A stretch of DNA of 64,000 nt. Source: Batkoa obscura. Lineage: Eukaryota; Entomophthoromycota; Entomophthoromycetes; Entomophthorales; Batkoaceae. Positions 1 through 11,443 of the stretch are shown piece after piece. The stretch covers positions 992,001 through 1,056,000 of the forward strand of contig JASVEC010000004.1 of assembly GCA_030770535.1 (NCBI GenBank). Direction: 5' to 3'. The notes under the pieces were generated by a model that was given only the letters and a program-made list of their open reading frames with translations, was not told the DNA's origin and ran no database searches. Position 1 is the first letter of the stretch. Every line of letters starts with the position of its first letter. The position numbers and the translations under genes are program-made.

Positions 1-237
1 AAATTAATGGGTGCAGCATTTGCATACATCATCTGTGTATTACCAGATATGGTTGTAAGTATCTTTTACATTCAGGAACATTATCTAACCGATCCTAAAA
101 TTTATATAACAACACATTTGTTGATGTGTTGTGGAGGTCTAGTGAACGCACTTTTTGTTCTTTCCTCTCATGATCCTTCTAAACGCTATCTTAAGAGTTT
201 ATTCATCAAAGAAGAAGAAGAAGAGGATTATGAATAA
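1..237 (+). CDS. 7TM receptor-like protein, subfamily A, 3' end only
   Basis: The gene enters from beyond the left edge; only the last 78 codons are present. They hold TM6 with the signature CVLPD (the place of class A CWxP), a short extracellular loop, TM7 ending SSHDPSKRYL (the NPxxY position reads HDPSKRY), and a short cytosolic tail that is strongly acidic (five glutamates, then DYE). The same TM6 and TM7 signatures occur in the full genes at 3818-4846, 6537-7562, 57992-59029 and 60170-61198, so family assignment is firm. Ligand and G-protein coupling cannot be read from sequence. The upstream part and start codon lie outside the window. Confidence 0.85.
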   Translation, partial: KLMGAAFAYIICVLPDMVVSIFYIQEHYLTDPKIYITTHLLMCCGGLVNALFVLSSHDPSKRYLKSLFIKEEEEEDYE

Positions 238-2341
238 GTATTCAGTTTGTGTTGTTAAATTATTTAATAAGTTTTCTAATAGTTTAATAAGTCGAAATAA
301 ATTAAACCTTATCTTATTTAAGAGATCCCTTATCTATTTTTGTAAATTACATTAAGCTGAATAAATTGTGAGTTTTTATTTGAGGTTATATTACATAAGT
401 AGCTTATAGTTTATAATCATATTCAAATACTTAGTTATTGAGAATCAAAATAACTCTCAAAGTTTGTAGGCTTTCTTATAGTACTTTATTTGACATTCTA
501 TTACTACTTGTTATTTAAAATGGTTAAAATAGATCCTTATAACTTTAAAGATAAGGTATATAGATTTTTACTAATATCAATTCAGTAAATGACGTAAAGA
601 TTATAGAATAACTAATTTATAAGAACGACTATTGATAACTTATTACAATATTTTATAAATCAAAATTATTCCCATACAATGGCTAATTACTCTTTATAGT
701 AAATATATTTTTTAATAAATATATTTAATTTTGTCACCTATTTTAATATAGTATATTCCTAAGGTTATTATTTTAAAAGGCTTCTACTCCAGTTAAAATG
801 TTTATGATATTAATTCATCTAATTAATATGTTTAATGCTATTCATTAACCTTTATTATAATGAAATAACATAGTACATCTAAGTCGCAATTGAAAGCAAA
901 TATATCAAATATATTAAATATATAAAACATGCTTATTTGGTTATCTACCCTGGGTAATTCATATTATTTCAATTTAAGGTTTGAGGGAAATAATTTATTA
1001 CAATTTAAATATTTAAAGAAAATACTAAAGAATAGTTATGTTGGTAAATATAATATTAAATATATTTCTTGCTTTTGCAAATTTCGAATATAAAATAATT
1101 AAGTGTGGGCTATTATTTGTCTAAGAATATAAATTAAAAATTTACAAAAACAGTTGTACTTAATAATACAAATTTTACACATTGTATAATATAAAATAAT
1201 AAATCGAATAAATGTATAAGGTAACATTAGGTATAGAAGGGTAATTTAAATCAAAGCCTCATTCTTCTTCAGGTTTGATTCCTTGAATTTTTTTTCAAAA
1301 ATGTGAAAAATTTTATTTGCTTCTAAAATTAGTGAATGGAAATGCTTTCAGCTTAGCATTTAATTAATAGTATTTGAAGTATTGTTTACACAAAAGATGA
1401 TAAAACAGTGAAGCAAGAAGCATTCCAATATAGATTTTACAAAGTTAAGTTTAAATCATTGATGGGTTTTATTTTTAACTTTAACCAAGCTTTTAAATTT
1501 ATCCAGATAAAATTTAATATAAAGTAGATTAACAAGAACATACTATATAATAGCATCAAAGTTATATTTTATTTAATTCAATCTTATAAGGTTAAAAATA
1601 ACATTGAAGTATGAAAGTTTATAAACAATATCAAAAATTAAAAGTTTACTCTCAAAAGCATCGGCTGTGATTGTATACTCAAAAACAGTAATTTAGATTA
1701 TTTACCTAAATCTCAATTAAAAGCGGCTCAACTAGCCAGCAACCTAGGAGCTAGAATAAACAATAGTACTAAGGTAGCTGACTAATCAAAGCCGTTAAAA
1801 ATAAAATGGGATTAGATATTGCACTGTGAGTTATGAAATTTTTGCAGGGAAAAAGTTCTAAATCGAAGATACTAACTAAATTAAAAAGTAATTGCAATCA
1901 ACTTTTATAAGGCTGGTTGTTTTAGATCGGTTTTTATATTGAAATACTAATATAACCTCAATATTAGGGTTTGAGATAGTAGATGCTAGGGTTAGAAATA
2001 AAGTTTTTTAAATATTTGTTAGCAATTTTGCTTTTCTGTTGTAAAAATTGATCCTTTATAGAAATTCCATTTAAAGTTTACAGTCTGCAGTGTAATTAAT
2101 ACTCTGACAAAAGCGTACTGTAAAAAAATTGTTACTGATGGGAAAGAATTAAACCAAAAATAGATTACGTAGTAAAACCCAACCCCGCTATTGGTTTATT
2201 TTATCGCGTTAATTATAAGCAAGCTTTTAGTATCCTATTTTTTATTTGCAAAAAAAAAGGTGTAAAATTAAGGATCTCTTAACGAACTATAACGCATTTT
2301 TATCACACTTCAGTAAATTTTAAAAGAGATCTTACTTTGCT
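238..2341. other. long AT-rich intergenic stretch
   Basis: About 2.1 kb between the 7TM tail and the F-box gene. I find no intact gene, tRNA or MITE copy. The only suggestive piece is a short open stretch at 1642-1785, listed separately. The last 60 bases before the F-box start include a purine-rich run but no recognisable promoter motif. Confidence 0.6.
1642..1830 (+). pseudogene. possible decayed coding fragment, family unknown
   Basis: Frame 1642-1785 is open for 47 codons and has a protein-like composition (GCDC, then KSQLKAAQLASNLGAR) unlike the surrounding AT-rich noise. After its stop the reading seems to go on in another frame around 1786-1830 (KAVKNKMGLDIAL), as expected for a relic with a frameshift. 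No start codon, splice site or known domain is evident. It may instead be chance. Confidence 0.25.
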
Positions 2342-3754
2342 ATGGAAAACCCTAATGTTAAAAGGACCAAGTTCAAGAGGGAAGGTAAAGAAAAAGTGCC
2401 CCTTAGACTTCCGTTGGAATTAATGCACAATGTTTTTGAGTATTTAGGTAATCAAGATATTATAGATTGGATTTGTTTAAACAAGGCAATGTTCGAATAT
2501 TTTATACCAATTATATATAAAGAAATCACAACTTCCAGTAAAATAGATATGGGGAACATTAATTTAGAAAAATATGGTAACCATATCAAAATTATCAACA
2601 TGACAAACGAAGAAAATGAAACAAACAAAATAGAATTGCTTTTTAAGTTGAATCAATTATACCCTGGTACTATTTATAATTTAAAATGTACTTATGAAGT
2701 GGCCAAAGCTCTAAGTCAATATTATTGCCTCCCAATAAATAAGTATATTTTAGACAATTTCAAAATTATTGAATTATATCATCCTTTTAATTCGATAAAA
2801 GAAGAAATGATACCTTTCTCTATGCCAACGAGTTTCAGTAAAAATAATATAATTAATGGAGTAGAAAAAGTGGTAGTTAATAAAATAAAAGGAGAGATAA
2901 ATACAAATTATCTCGAATATTTATCTAAAGACAAAATTAAGTATATATATTTTAATACTCATTCATCTATTTTCTTACGAAATTTCCCAGAACAAATATG
3001 TTCATTCCATAATCTCAATACTCTAAAAATTAAAAGTAAAGGGTATGAATTAAATGTAAGATCAATATTATCATGTAAATATCCAAGTCTGGAAACGCTT
3101 TATCTTGAAATACAAAATTATCATATGATTGAAGATGCTATACGTACTCTTTTATTGGATTCTTACAATTTCCCAGTATTAAAAAAATTGATGCTGCATA
3201 TGGCTTATAAATTTACATTTGCAGGTCAATTTAGGTTATTAAGTGTGCTTTATTTAGCAACACATGTTCAATTAGACGAACTTAAATTTGATTTTATGCT
3301 GTTTCCAAAACTTCAAGCTCTTCATTTGATAAGAGAGGATAAAATTTTCTCCCATACAACATTTAACTTTATCAACGCTGAAAAAAGCGAGTTAAAAAAG
3401 TTGGCATTCCATAACATTACATTTACTGATACATATTTTAACTATTTATCAAAGAACTTAAAATTCTTAAAGGTTCTTTATCTTGATAATAGTGGAATTG
3501 ATAGTTCTGAGGATGATACGGTAGATAATACTTGCTTCATGTTGACTTTAAGATATTTTATATATGAAAATTCAGATAGTACTTTTCTGAGTTGGTATTT
3601 GAGTCATTTCCCCAATCTTAAATACTTGTTTTGTAAAAAGGATAGTGTAGAGCATATAAATGAGCAGTTTCCATCTATTATTTGTTTAAAAGATTTATTT
3701 GATCCATATTTAAAACAATTTACATTTTCATTTCAAAACAATTTTTTATTTTAA
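2342..3754 (+). CDS. F-box protein with leucine-rich repeat-like body
   Basis: A 470-residue single-exon protein. Residues about 22-62 form an F-box (LPLELMHNVFEYLGNQDI, then the WICLNKAMFEYFIPIIYKEI region), the helix that docks to Skp1 in SCF ubiquitin ligases. The rest is an irregular series of leucine-rich segments (LNTLKIKS, YPSLETLYLEI, FPVLKKLMLHM, FPKLQALHLI, LKFLKVLYLDNS, FPNLKYLF), as in the substrate-recognition half of FBXL-type proteins. The basic amino end (KRTKFKREGKEK) is distinctive. The substrate is unknown. The start is the first ATG. Its 3' end faces the 7TM gene at 3818 with a 63-base gap. Confidence 0.8.
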   Translation: MENPNVKRTKFKREGKEKVPLRLPLELMHNVFEYLGNQDIIDWICLNKAMFEYFIPIIYKEITTSSKIDMGNINLEKYGNHIKIINMTNEENETNKIELLFKLNQLYPGTIYNLKCTYEVAKALSQYYCLPINKYILDNFKIIELYHPFNSIKEEMIPFSMPTSFSKNNIINGVEKVVVNKIKGEINTNYLEYLSKDKIKYIYFNTHSSIFLRNFPEQICSFHNLNTLKIKSKGYELNVRSILSCKYPSLETLYLEIQNYHMIEDAIRTLLLDSYNFPVLKKLMLHMAYKFTFAGQFRLLSVLYLATHVQLDELKFDFMLFPKLQALHLIREDKIFSHTTFNFINAEKSELKKLAFHNITFTDTYFNYLSKNLKFLKVLYLDNSGIDSSEDDTVDNTCFMLTLRYFIYENSDSTFLSWYLSHFPNLKYLFCKKDSVEHINEQFPSIICLKDLFDPYLKQFTFSFQNNFLF

Positions 3755-3817
3755 TAATTATAATAAATATTTCTTTTTACTAACTTTATCTTAAAAAATG
3801 GATTATTATTTATTTAA

Positions 3818-4846
3818 TTATAAAAAGTAAGATTTAATATCATTAACCAAACACTCGATTTTGAACAACAAATATCTCTTAGAAGGATCATGAGATAAGA
3901 AAACAAAGATGGCATTAACTAGCCCATAGGAACTTAAAAGTAAATTTGATGAAATAAGGGTCTTCGTCCCAATACCACTGTACTCATATGCCTTTGGAAT
4001 TAATTTAAGAATGCTTATGAATATATCTGGTAATATACATAGAGAATAAGCTAATGCAGCTCCAATAAGCTTAAAAGTAGTGGCCCATTTCTGTCGATTT
4101 AATTTTTGTTGCATTTTTTGATTCGCAATAATTGAAGAATCAAAATATTGTGATCCAGATTGAGAGGTTGCTCGTCTACCATTTATGCTTGAAGTTGCTT
4201 CAGCTTTTAAAATTATATCATCAGATGACATTAGATCATAATAAGTATTAGATATATTTGAATATGAGATTGTAATGAATATTAAAGATATGATTGAACG
4301 TATTGTGTAATTTGCAAACCAGAAATAATAATAATACTCAAGAAATTGATTAGGGTCATTGGGGTTATCAGTAACTATACATACAAGTTTAGTAAGTGAC
4401 CATTTATAATACCCATCTTTAATATAAACTAATGAAAATGCTAAATTGGTGATAAGGGATATAAACGATGCTAAATAAAACCATTTTTGACTTACTTCTC
4501 TCTTTTTACATATACACAAGTATCTCATATAACTAAGGATTGCTACACTTTCTAAACAAGATAAATAAATTGCCATATCAATTGTTGCATCAAAACGACA
4601 CCACCATAAGGGTTCAGGGTACAAAGATTCCGTATCAACTATTAGATACTCAATACCAATTAAAAGCATCCTTAATAAATTATGCAAATAGTAATAAGAA
4701 TCAATTATAGCAATATATAGGATTAATTTTAAATCACTACTCCTTAATTTTAGCCCAACAGTAACGATCAAGGCTATAATGACATTTAAAATTAGTCCTA
4801 TAGTTGCTATTACTACTTGTATACTTTGCTCAACCGATAATAGCAT
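3818..4846 (-). CDS. 7TM receptor-like protein, subfamily A (R-type)
   Basis: A 342-residue intronless membrane protein with seven hydrophobic segments. Class A-like landmarks: a cysteine at the start of TM3 in WWCRFDATIDMA, a TM3 end MRY in the DRY position, a cysteine in the second outer loop (LVCIV), TM6 with CILPD, and TM7 ending LSHDPSKRYL. The third inner loop is long and serine-rich. The arginine after WWC and the neighbouring motif make it the closest relative of 60170-61198. The paralogue at 6537 lies 1.7 kb away in the same orientation. Probably a plasma-membrane sensor; no ligand can be inferred. Confidence 0.85.
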   Translation of the reverse strand: MLLSVEQSIQVVIATIGLILNVIIALIVTVGLKLRSSDLKLILYIAIIDSYYYLHNLLRMLLIGIEYLIVDTESLYPEPLWWCRFDATIDMAIYLSCLESVAILSYMRYLCICKKREVSQKWFYLASFISLITNLAFSLVYIKDGYYKWSLTKLVCIVTDNPNDPNQFLEYYYYFWFANYTIRSIISLIFITISYSNISNTYYDLMSSDDIILKAEATSSINGRRATSQSGSQYFDSSIIANQKMQQKLNRQKWATTFKLIGAALAYSLCILPDIFISILKLIPKAYEYSGIGTKTLISSNLLLSSYGLVNAIFVFLSHDPSKRYLLFKIECLVNDIKSYFL

Positions 4847-6536
4847 CTTGTATTAATAAAGAGTAATAAAAAACTTTTGATAAATTTTAATATTTATTCA
4901 TCCCAACACTATTTTTAATAGGTTTATTTGATGTTCATAGATTTAGTATCATTCGCGCAAAATATACTTTAAATGGATAGATGTAGACATATAACTTGTT
5001 ATATTGTTTTCAGATGACTAAAAAATAAAGCTAATTTAAGTAATTTTGAAAGCCAAAAACTACCAGATAAACATGAAATTCATATTTTAACTCTGGGACT
5101 TGTTTTATTGGTCATATTTGATGCATGGGACTAGCTGTGACCATTAAATAAAAAACGGTATTCTCATATCGTTATTAGTCTTAATCATATTTTGTATATT
5201 CTTTTGTTATTTTAATTCTACATATTTGTTCTTTCCAAATTTATTGAAAGTATTAAATTAGAACATTTGCTATTCGCTGGAATTTTGTTACAAAAAGCAT
5301 TGAAGCGCTTACCTATGTATTAAAATTATTTTACCTCAAAACAATAATCGATGTAATTAATTCATAATATGGGAATATCGGTATTGTAGTATATATATAA
5401 GTTAAAGTAGGTCATACCTTTATATCGTTATAATTACTTTGAATCCTTTTTATACTTTCGATCCTTATATACGTAAATTAGTATTTTAGTTATTGATTTT
5501 TAAAATTATGAATTCTGATAATAATTTTGAAATATTCATCTAAAAATGTTATGTTTATCACATGAAATAAGTTAAACCAATTATTTTTAATAAGATTTTG
5601 ATCTTTCACTTATTAGAAAGTGTTCCTTTCACCAATATAAGCACGGAAAATAAGGTAGATAAAAGCATGTAGATTCTTTGTATACTATTGCTTTTTTAGT
5701 AAAGTATTCATGAGTTTTTATGATGATATTTTTAGAATTAAATCTACGATCATTATACGGTTTAATTTTTTCTGATTTCGGGTATATGTGTGTATGTCTC
5801 CCCCCACATATTCTCACTACTAATAAAACATAATGATATTTCTATTTTAATTTCTTTTAAATTTATTAAATATTCATAAATGATGTGGAATATTTATCAC
5901 TTCTATTCTAACATGGAAATAAATATTATAAATTATCTAAACAAATATATTAAAAATAAGAATTAATATTACCAAAATAAAAGATCGCTTTTTACATTTT
6001 TTAACATTTGGGGGTGTTTTTTTTGGCTTCATTATTTTTTCCATTTTTTAAGCGCTATTTGAGTGGAAAGATTGCTAGTAAAATTCTTAAACAGAAAAAT
6101 ACATCCCCATATATTAGTTAATTAAACATGTATATATTAATATATTAATTATTATTTATTAGTTTTTTAAATAATAATATACAAATAGTATTAAGTAAAT
6201 TTCAAAATAAAAGCTTAGAATTTGTAAAGGTTTTATCCAATATAAATTTAAAATTTCATCGTTCTAATAAACTTCAAAACGTTAATCGTTTTTTAAATAT
6301 AAATATTAAACTTTATTTTTACATTTGTAAGCTATTTCTACCGATAATTGTATGTATATAGATCAAATTACTTGTTTATAAAATCAATATAAGATTAATA
6401 TCATGATACTTGGAAATAAATGCTTTATTATTAGTATTCTTAGAAAGCTAAACGTTGAACAAATTCTAATAATAGTTTTAACTATAAAATGAGTATAAAG
6501 TTTAAGTCTCATCTATTATTTCACTTATCTGAATTT
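4847..6536. other. intergenic, one MITE
   Basis: About 1.7 kb between two same-strand 7TM genes. Apart from the MITE copy near 6009-6109 I see only AT-rich sequence. A short minus-strand open frame near 5629-5817 has no family resemblance. Confidence 0.6.
6009..6109 (+). mobile_element. MITE copy 1 (TGGGG family)
   Basis: A near-consensus copy, TGGGGGTG at the left and ACATCCCCA at the right, followed by TAT. The core AAGCGCTATTTGAG and the block GTAAAATTCTTAAAC are shared by all copies. It is non-coding and would need a transposase in trans. Confidence 0.85.
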
Positions 6537-7562
6537 TTAAAAACCAAAACATGCTTTGACATTCTCATATAAACATTGTAATTGAAAAAACAGATATTTC
6601 CTAGAAGGATCATGAGAAGACATAACAAAAAGAGAGTTAACTAAACCATAGGAGCTCAATAGTAAATTTGAGGTCATAAGATATTCAATACCAATATGAG
6701 CGTTTTCAGTCCCATTAGGTGTTAATCGAATGATACTTAATATAATATCTGGGAGTAAACAAACAGAATAAGCTAAAATAGCACTGATTAATTTAAATAC
6801 TGTTAACCATTTTTGTTTGGTAATCTGTTTTGATTGAAAGTTATAGGTCATACTATTATTCAGATACTGAGTGCTAGTATGAGATTGAATACTTTCAACA
6901 TTTGATGCAATTCCTGTTTTCATCATTATATCTCCAGTAGGTGATAATCGCTCATAATAAACACTAATCATATTAAAATAAGAGAAAGCAATAGCAATTA
7001 ATGAAATAAGAGAGCGTACAGTATAACTAGAGAACCAAAAATAATAATAATAAACAAAGCCTACATTGGTAATATCTGGATTATCCGCAGTAATACATAC
7101 TAATTCAGTGGTGGACCATTTATAATACCCATTTCCAATATAAATCAATGAGAATATAAAATTAGTAGAAAAAGAGAAGGCTACAATTGAATACCAAGTG
7201 GAGTTATTTAAATTTTTTTTTCTACAAATACTTAAATATCGCATGAAGCTAAGTATGGCCACCAATTCAATACAAGTGAGATAAAGCGCCATATCGATTG
7301 TGGCATCGAAAGGACACCACCAATGTGGACTTGGATTTAGCTGGATAATGTCAACTTTCAAGAACTCAACTCCTATCAATATCATTCTCATTATATTATG
7401 TATGTAGTAGTAGGAATCAAGGATTGCGATTATTAAAATCAACTTTAAATCCATTGATTTTAACTTTAATCCTACACTAACTACCAATCCGACTATTACA
7501 TTTAATATCAAGCCTATTACCGCTATCACTACTTGTATGCTCTGCCCAGTTGATAATAGCAT
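6537..7562 (-). CDS. 7TM receptor-like protein, subfamily A (P-type)
   Basis: A 341-residue intronless seven-helix protein. TM3 opens with WWCPFDATIDMALYL and ends in FMRY; the outer loop before TM5 has a cysteine (LVCITA); TM6 has CLLPD; TM7 ends SSHDPSRKYL. The tail ends KACFGF; a cysteine near the end could be lipidated, which is inference. The closest relative in the window is 57992-59029 on the other strand: same WWCPFD motif, the same long NGYYKWS outer-loop block and a similar tail. First ATG used; it aligns with the paralogues (MLLSTGQSIQ against MILSVGQSIQ). Confidence 0.87.
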   Translation of the reverse strand: MLLSTGQSIQVVIAVIGLILNVIVGLVVSVGLKLKSMDLKLILIIAILDSYYYIHNIMRMILIGVEFLKVDIIQLNPSPHWWCPFDATIDMALYLTCIELVAILSFMRYLSICRKKNLNNSTWYSIVAFSFSTNFIFSLIYIGNGYYKWSTTELVCITADNPDITNVGFVYYYYFWFSSYTVRSLISLIAIAFSYFNMISVYYERLSPTGDIMMKTGIASNVESIQSHTSTQYLNNSMTYNFQSKQITKQKWLTVFKLISAILAYSVCLLPDIILSIIRLTPNGTENAHIGIEYLMTSNLLLSSYGLVNSLFVMSSHDPSRKYLFFQLQCLYENVKACFGF

Positions 7563-9009
7563 AATATTAATTATTTATAAAACTTAAAGAGATGAAATTT
7601 TGTTGGAAACTGATATTTACTATAAGGATTTATTATTTATATCTATATGATATTTAGTTCAGCTGACATTTTATGCTACCATTGTTCTTTTTTTAAATTT
7701 AAATATATACTTTTACAAAAATAAATTGCCAATTTTGGCCACCTCATATATTTCGATATTTTTATTTTTATACTATTGGTTTATTCTACTTTATTATTTA
7801 TTGCTTATTATTCAACATTTGATATCACCATTAATTTATCTTGTTTACAATTTACATTTTGCAGTAAGAATCACGAGTTAATTCCACCTTTAATTCATTT
7901 TGCTTTAATTGGAAAAGCAATAGAAACTTGCTAAAAAGAAGCTTTATATATATTTAAACCATATACATAAAACAGAAAAAGGATACCTTAAGCTAATGGC
8001 TTGTTTCCGTGCTATACCAATTTTAATATATAATTTGTTAGTAAACCACTTGGAGGATTGAACCTTTTAAGAGTTTTTAAAAAAATTAAAAAACTCATCT
8101 TTTTATATTTTGTATGAGATAGTTTACCAAAAATTAAATAGTTTAATATCACACTTAATAAATAACTTTTTTATCAATACTTTGCGGTTCTGTTAGTGTA
8201 CTTAACATTTAGGCTACTATTTCTTAAAAGTGGAACACTTTTTAATACTTAGTTCCTCTTCATCCATATAAATAATTTTTTTTACAAAATTAGTTGACTT
8301 TGAATCTGCTAATCATTTTACAATTAAAAAAGGCCATTAAGCTATAGATAAAAGTACTGAGATAAAAAATCCCTTAGAGTACTTGATTTTTGCTCTTTTA
8401 CTATCTATTTAAAAGTAATTTTTATAGTCAAATTATCTATAGAACCAATTTTTTTAAAGCTTGATTCTTTAATTTTAGCCAAATTTTAACTTGATTTTTT
8501 TTCAAATGAACAGTTAATTAGGTCGTAAAAGAGTTGCAATAGGCGTAATGGCTTAAACGTTTCTATCATATTTCTCTAATGGTTGCTCTTTATTTTTTCG
8601 AATTGTGCTTGTTTTATTCTTGTTTTATCTTTTTGAATTTTTAAAGAGTGTCTGAAAAGTATCGAGAATACTATAGTTTAATAAAGTCTATAACTCAGAT
8701 TATAATCCAAAACTTAAAAGGGTGAATTTATAAAAGAACTCACCAAACACTGAGTAACAAACTTGGCCAAACGTTTTTCTGGTTAACAGGATACTTATTC
8801 TATAGTATCTATAACGCCAGCACTTTAGCTAATTTGTTGCTACACTTTTTATTTTTTTGATATAAATCATTAACCCAAAAAGTTCAAGATTTTCAAAAAA
8901 AAGTAGTATGTAACAAGTCATTAAAGTTGACAGCTATATAAAGACTAAGTAAAATAATAACGAGACAATACCAAAGCAAAAAATAATCCAAGTTAAATAC
9001 ACAGTTGGA
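7563..9009. other. intergenic, no gene seen
   Basis: About 1.4 kb between the start of the minus-strand 7TM gene and the plus-strand glycosyltransferase relic, so it should hold promoters for both. It is AT-rich with many T runs. No open frame, repeat copy or RNA gene is recognised. Confidence 0.55.
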
Positions 9010-10721
9010 ATGAAAATAATATCCTTAGTAATTAACTTTGTAATTTTAGGTAGATTGAATGGGTTTGCTGGTAAAGGAGAGTTATTCGATGTGAATAATA
9101 GCTCTAAACTAAATATTGTTGTGCATTCAACTTTTGGTAGAAGAAGTCATATAAAGGCTGTATTAGAAATAGGGAATGAGTTGATAAATAGGAAACATCG
9201 AGTAACTTATGTATTATTAGAAGAAAATATTAGATTTTCAAAAGGGTATAACATCGGAAACTACTCTTTAGATAAAGGATTTCCTGATGATACTAAGATG
9301 AGAAATATGACGAAAAAACGTATTTTAAATAAGAGTACAGAAAATAGTTTCAAAACAATGAGGAACACTTTAGGTCCAATTCTTTCCAAGAGTTATGAAG
9401 ACACATTTGAACCACTTAAAGAGTATCTAGTAGAAACCAAACCAGATCTTTTGGTTTGTGACTTAATTACTCATCCGTGTATCGATTTAGCAAAGCATTT
9501 AGGTATTCTCCTGATTAAAGGATATCAAACTACTGATGGGACTGACTTAACAATGGAACCATTTATTATCATGGAGCAAAAGTATAGCCCAATTTGTACC
9601 AAAGATATGTCTTTTATTGAGCGTTTTTATTCTCAAGTTATTAAGCAAGCAACAAATCTTTACTATTTATATCAAGTTACTCATATGGAAAATAAAATAA
9701 GAAAAAATATGGAATTCCGCCTACATATGGAATGCATGCAGGATTAGATTATGAATTAAATATTGAAAATAATTTTCCTGGCTTTGAGCTGGCAATTGCA
9801 ATGGTACCAAATGTAATTCAATTAGGGCCGCTTGTATCTGAAAGCAAAGAAAGATTAACTCCTGAACTAGATAAGTTTTTAAATCACCATGAAAGCATGT
9901 TGTTCACCGCCTTTGGCTCAAATGCTGTGTTAAATGATGATTTGTTAAAAAGGATTTTAGAAGGGTTATTATTAGCACTTGAAGAAGGTATTATTAGTGG
10001 AGCAATATGGGGGCTGGGGCGTACTAAACAAAGCGATTTTCCACCTGAAGTCAATGATGGTAAAGGTAGTAAAATGAAAGTGCAAGAATTGTTTAAAGGA
10101 AAGAATGCTAAGATTAAATTGCTATCTTGGGCACCCCAAGTTTCTATTTTGGACCATAAGAATACTAAATTATTCTTATCACATGGTGGTTTAGAATCTA
10201 CATTCGAAGCAATTCATTCAGGTACCTTAGTATTATGTCTAGCATTATTTGCAGATCAAGCAAGAAATGCCTGTAGAATAGAAGAGATAGGAACAGGGCT
10301 TTATGTTGCCAAATTTACATTTACACCTAAATCTTTAAAAGAACAGTCTGAAATTGTTATTGAAGATAAAGATGATAAATTCAAATCAAACTTATCAAGA
10401 ATGAGGACTATTTTCCATTAGAATCCTAGAAGACTCAATTATGCTGCTGATTTATTTGAACAACATGCTTATACCGCTAAGGCATGCAGAAAACACGAAC
10501 CTTATAATTCTAAGTTAAACCTACCGCCCTGCGAAATCAAACATCTTATTCCAGTATCAGATCAAATGTCTTATATAAAAGCTAAAGGTGTTGATATCTA
10601 TGGAATAGCCATTTTATTGGTGTTATTAAGCTTTGTATTGTCTTTATATTCTTTATACTATTTATCTAAACTTGCATATAAATTTTATAAGCAATTAACT
10701 ACCAAAACTAAAACAGAATAA
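9010..10721 (+). pseudogene. UDP-glycosyltransferase (GT1/UGT), broken
   Basis: A family 1 glycosyltransferase in which nearly all parts survive. It has a signal-peptide-like start, an amino domain (HSTFGRRSH, GNELINRKHRVTYV), a sugar-nucleotide domain with WAPQVSILDHKNTKLFLSHG followed by GLESTFEAIHSG and LFADQ, then a carboxy-terminal transmembrane helix (AILLVLLSFVLSLYSLYYL) and a cytosolic tail ending KTKTE. That end fits the KXKXX ER-retrieval signal, so the protein would be an ER-lumenal type I enzyme. Two lesions: a frame change within the A run near 9700, where the frame loses the expected KYGIPPTYG reading, and an in-frame TAG at 10419-10421 after which the frame stays open to 10721. 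A base error in the homopolymer is possible, but the TAG makes a true pseudogene likelier. Confidence 0.8.
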
Positions 10722-11443
10722 ATAAATAGCTTCAACATTAATATATTGTGGTTAAATTTAATTTTTATTATCCACCCTTTATTGATGTGTTTTTATGAAA
10801 ACAGAAATATAGTCATCAAGGTATGCAACAATGGTATTGAATGACAATAGCGGTTTTTATTAAAAATAGAAATAGAGTTATACAGGTTTTTGTCTAAATG
10901 TTTATTTTTTCCGCTTTTGCTACCCAAATATACTTTAATGATTTTAATTTTTTATTTAAAGTTAATCTGATCTTTGATAATACCATCGTTATTCTTTATT
11001 AATACTGTTATTATTTTAACAGTCCCTTTACATACTTTGATAAGAACACATAGGAAATAGTGCAAGTCAAGTTCGAAATTTTTCTACTCAGTCATGTTCA
11101 CAAATGACGTCACCAAAAAGGAAAAACTCAAATTTATACAATCATGATATATGCAGTTGTCCAGAAGATACCATTGATCCCTTAAATTTATAAAATTTTG
11201 CATTTATTACCTATCCAAGCTTGTGGTTAAAATTAATATTTGCAATATTTTAACTAACAAAATTTCCAGTTGATAAAACAGATTTAGAATCAAAAAAACA
11301 TTGTGCTAAAAGAGCAAAAACTAAAAAAAGGGAAAAGAGCGAATTAAAAAGGAGGAGACAAAAAAAAGAATGATGAAAAAAATGATGAATAAAGAAAAAT
11401 TAAAATTTAGGTTAACAAAAAATCACTTTAAAACATAAATAGA
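10722..11443. other. intergenic, upstream of the nucleoporin gene
   Basis: About 0.7 kb. The last 150 bases before 11444 are extremely purine-rich (A and G runs). No Nup98-type GLFG coding sequence is visible here, which matters because Nup96 is often made as the end of a Nup98-Nup96 precursor. Confidence 0.55.

Noticed and set aside
58-355. Second open frame over the end of the first 7TM gene
   Set aside because: It overlaps the receptor tail in another frame and has no protein-like features.
9010-10421. Two separate overlapping genes for the glycosyltransferase halves
   Set aside because: The halves are consecutive parts of one UGT; the join falls within an A run and the frame continues after a TAG to 10721.
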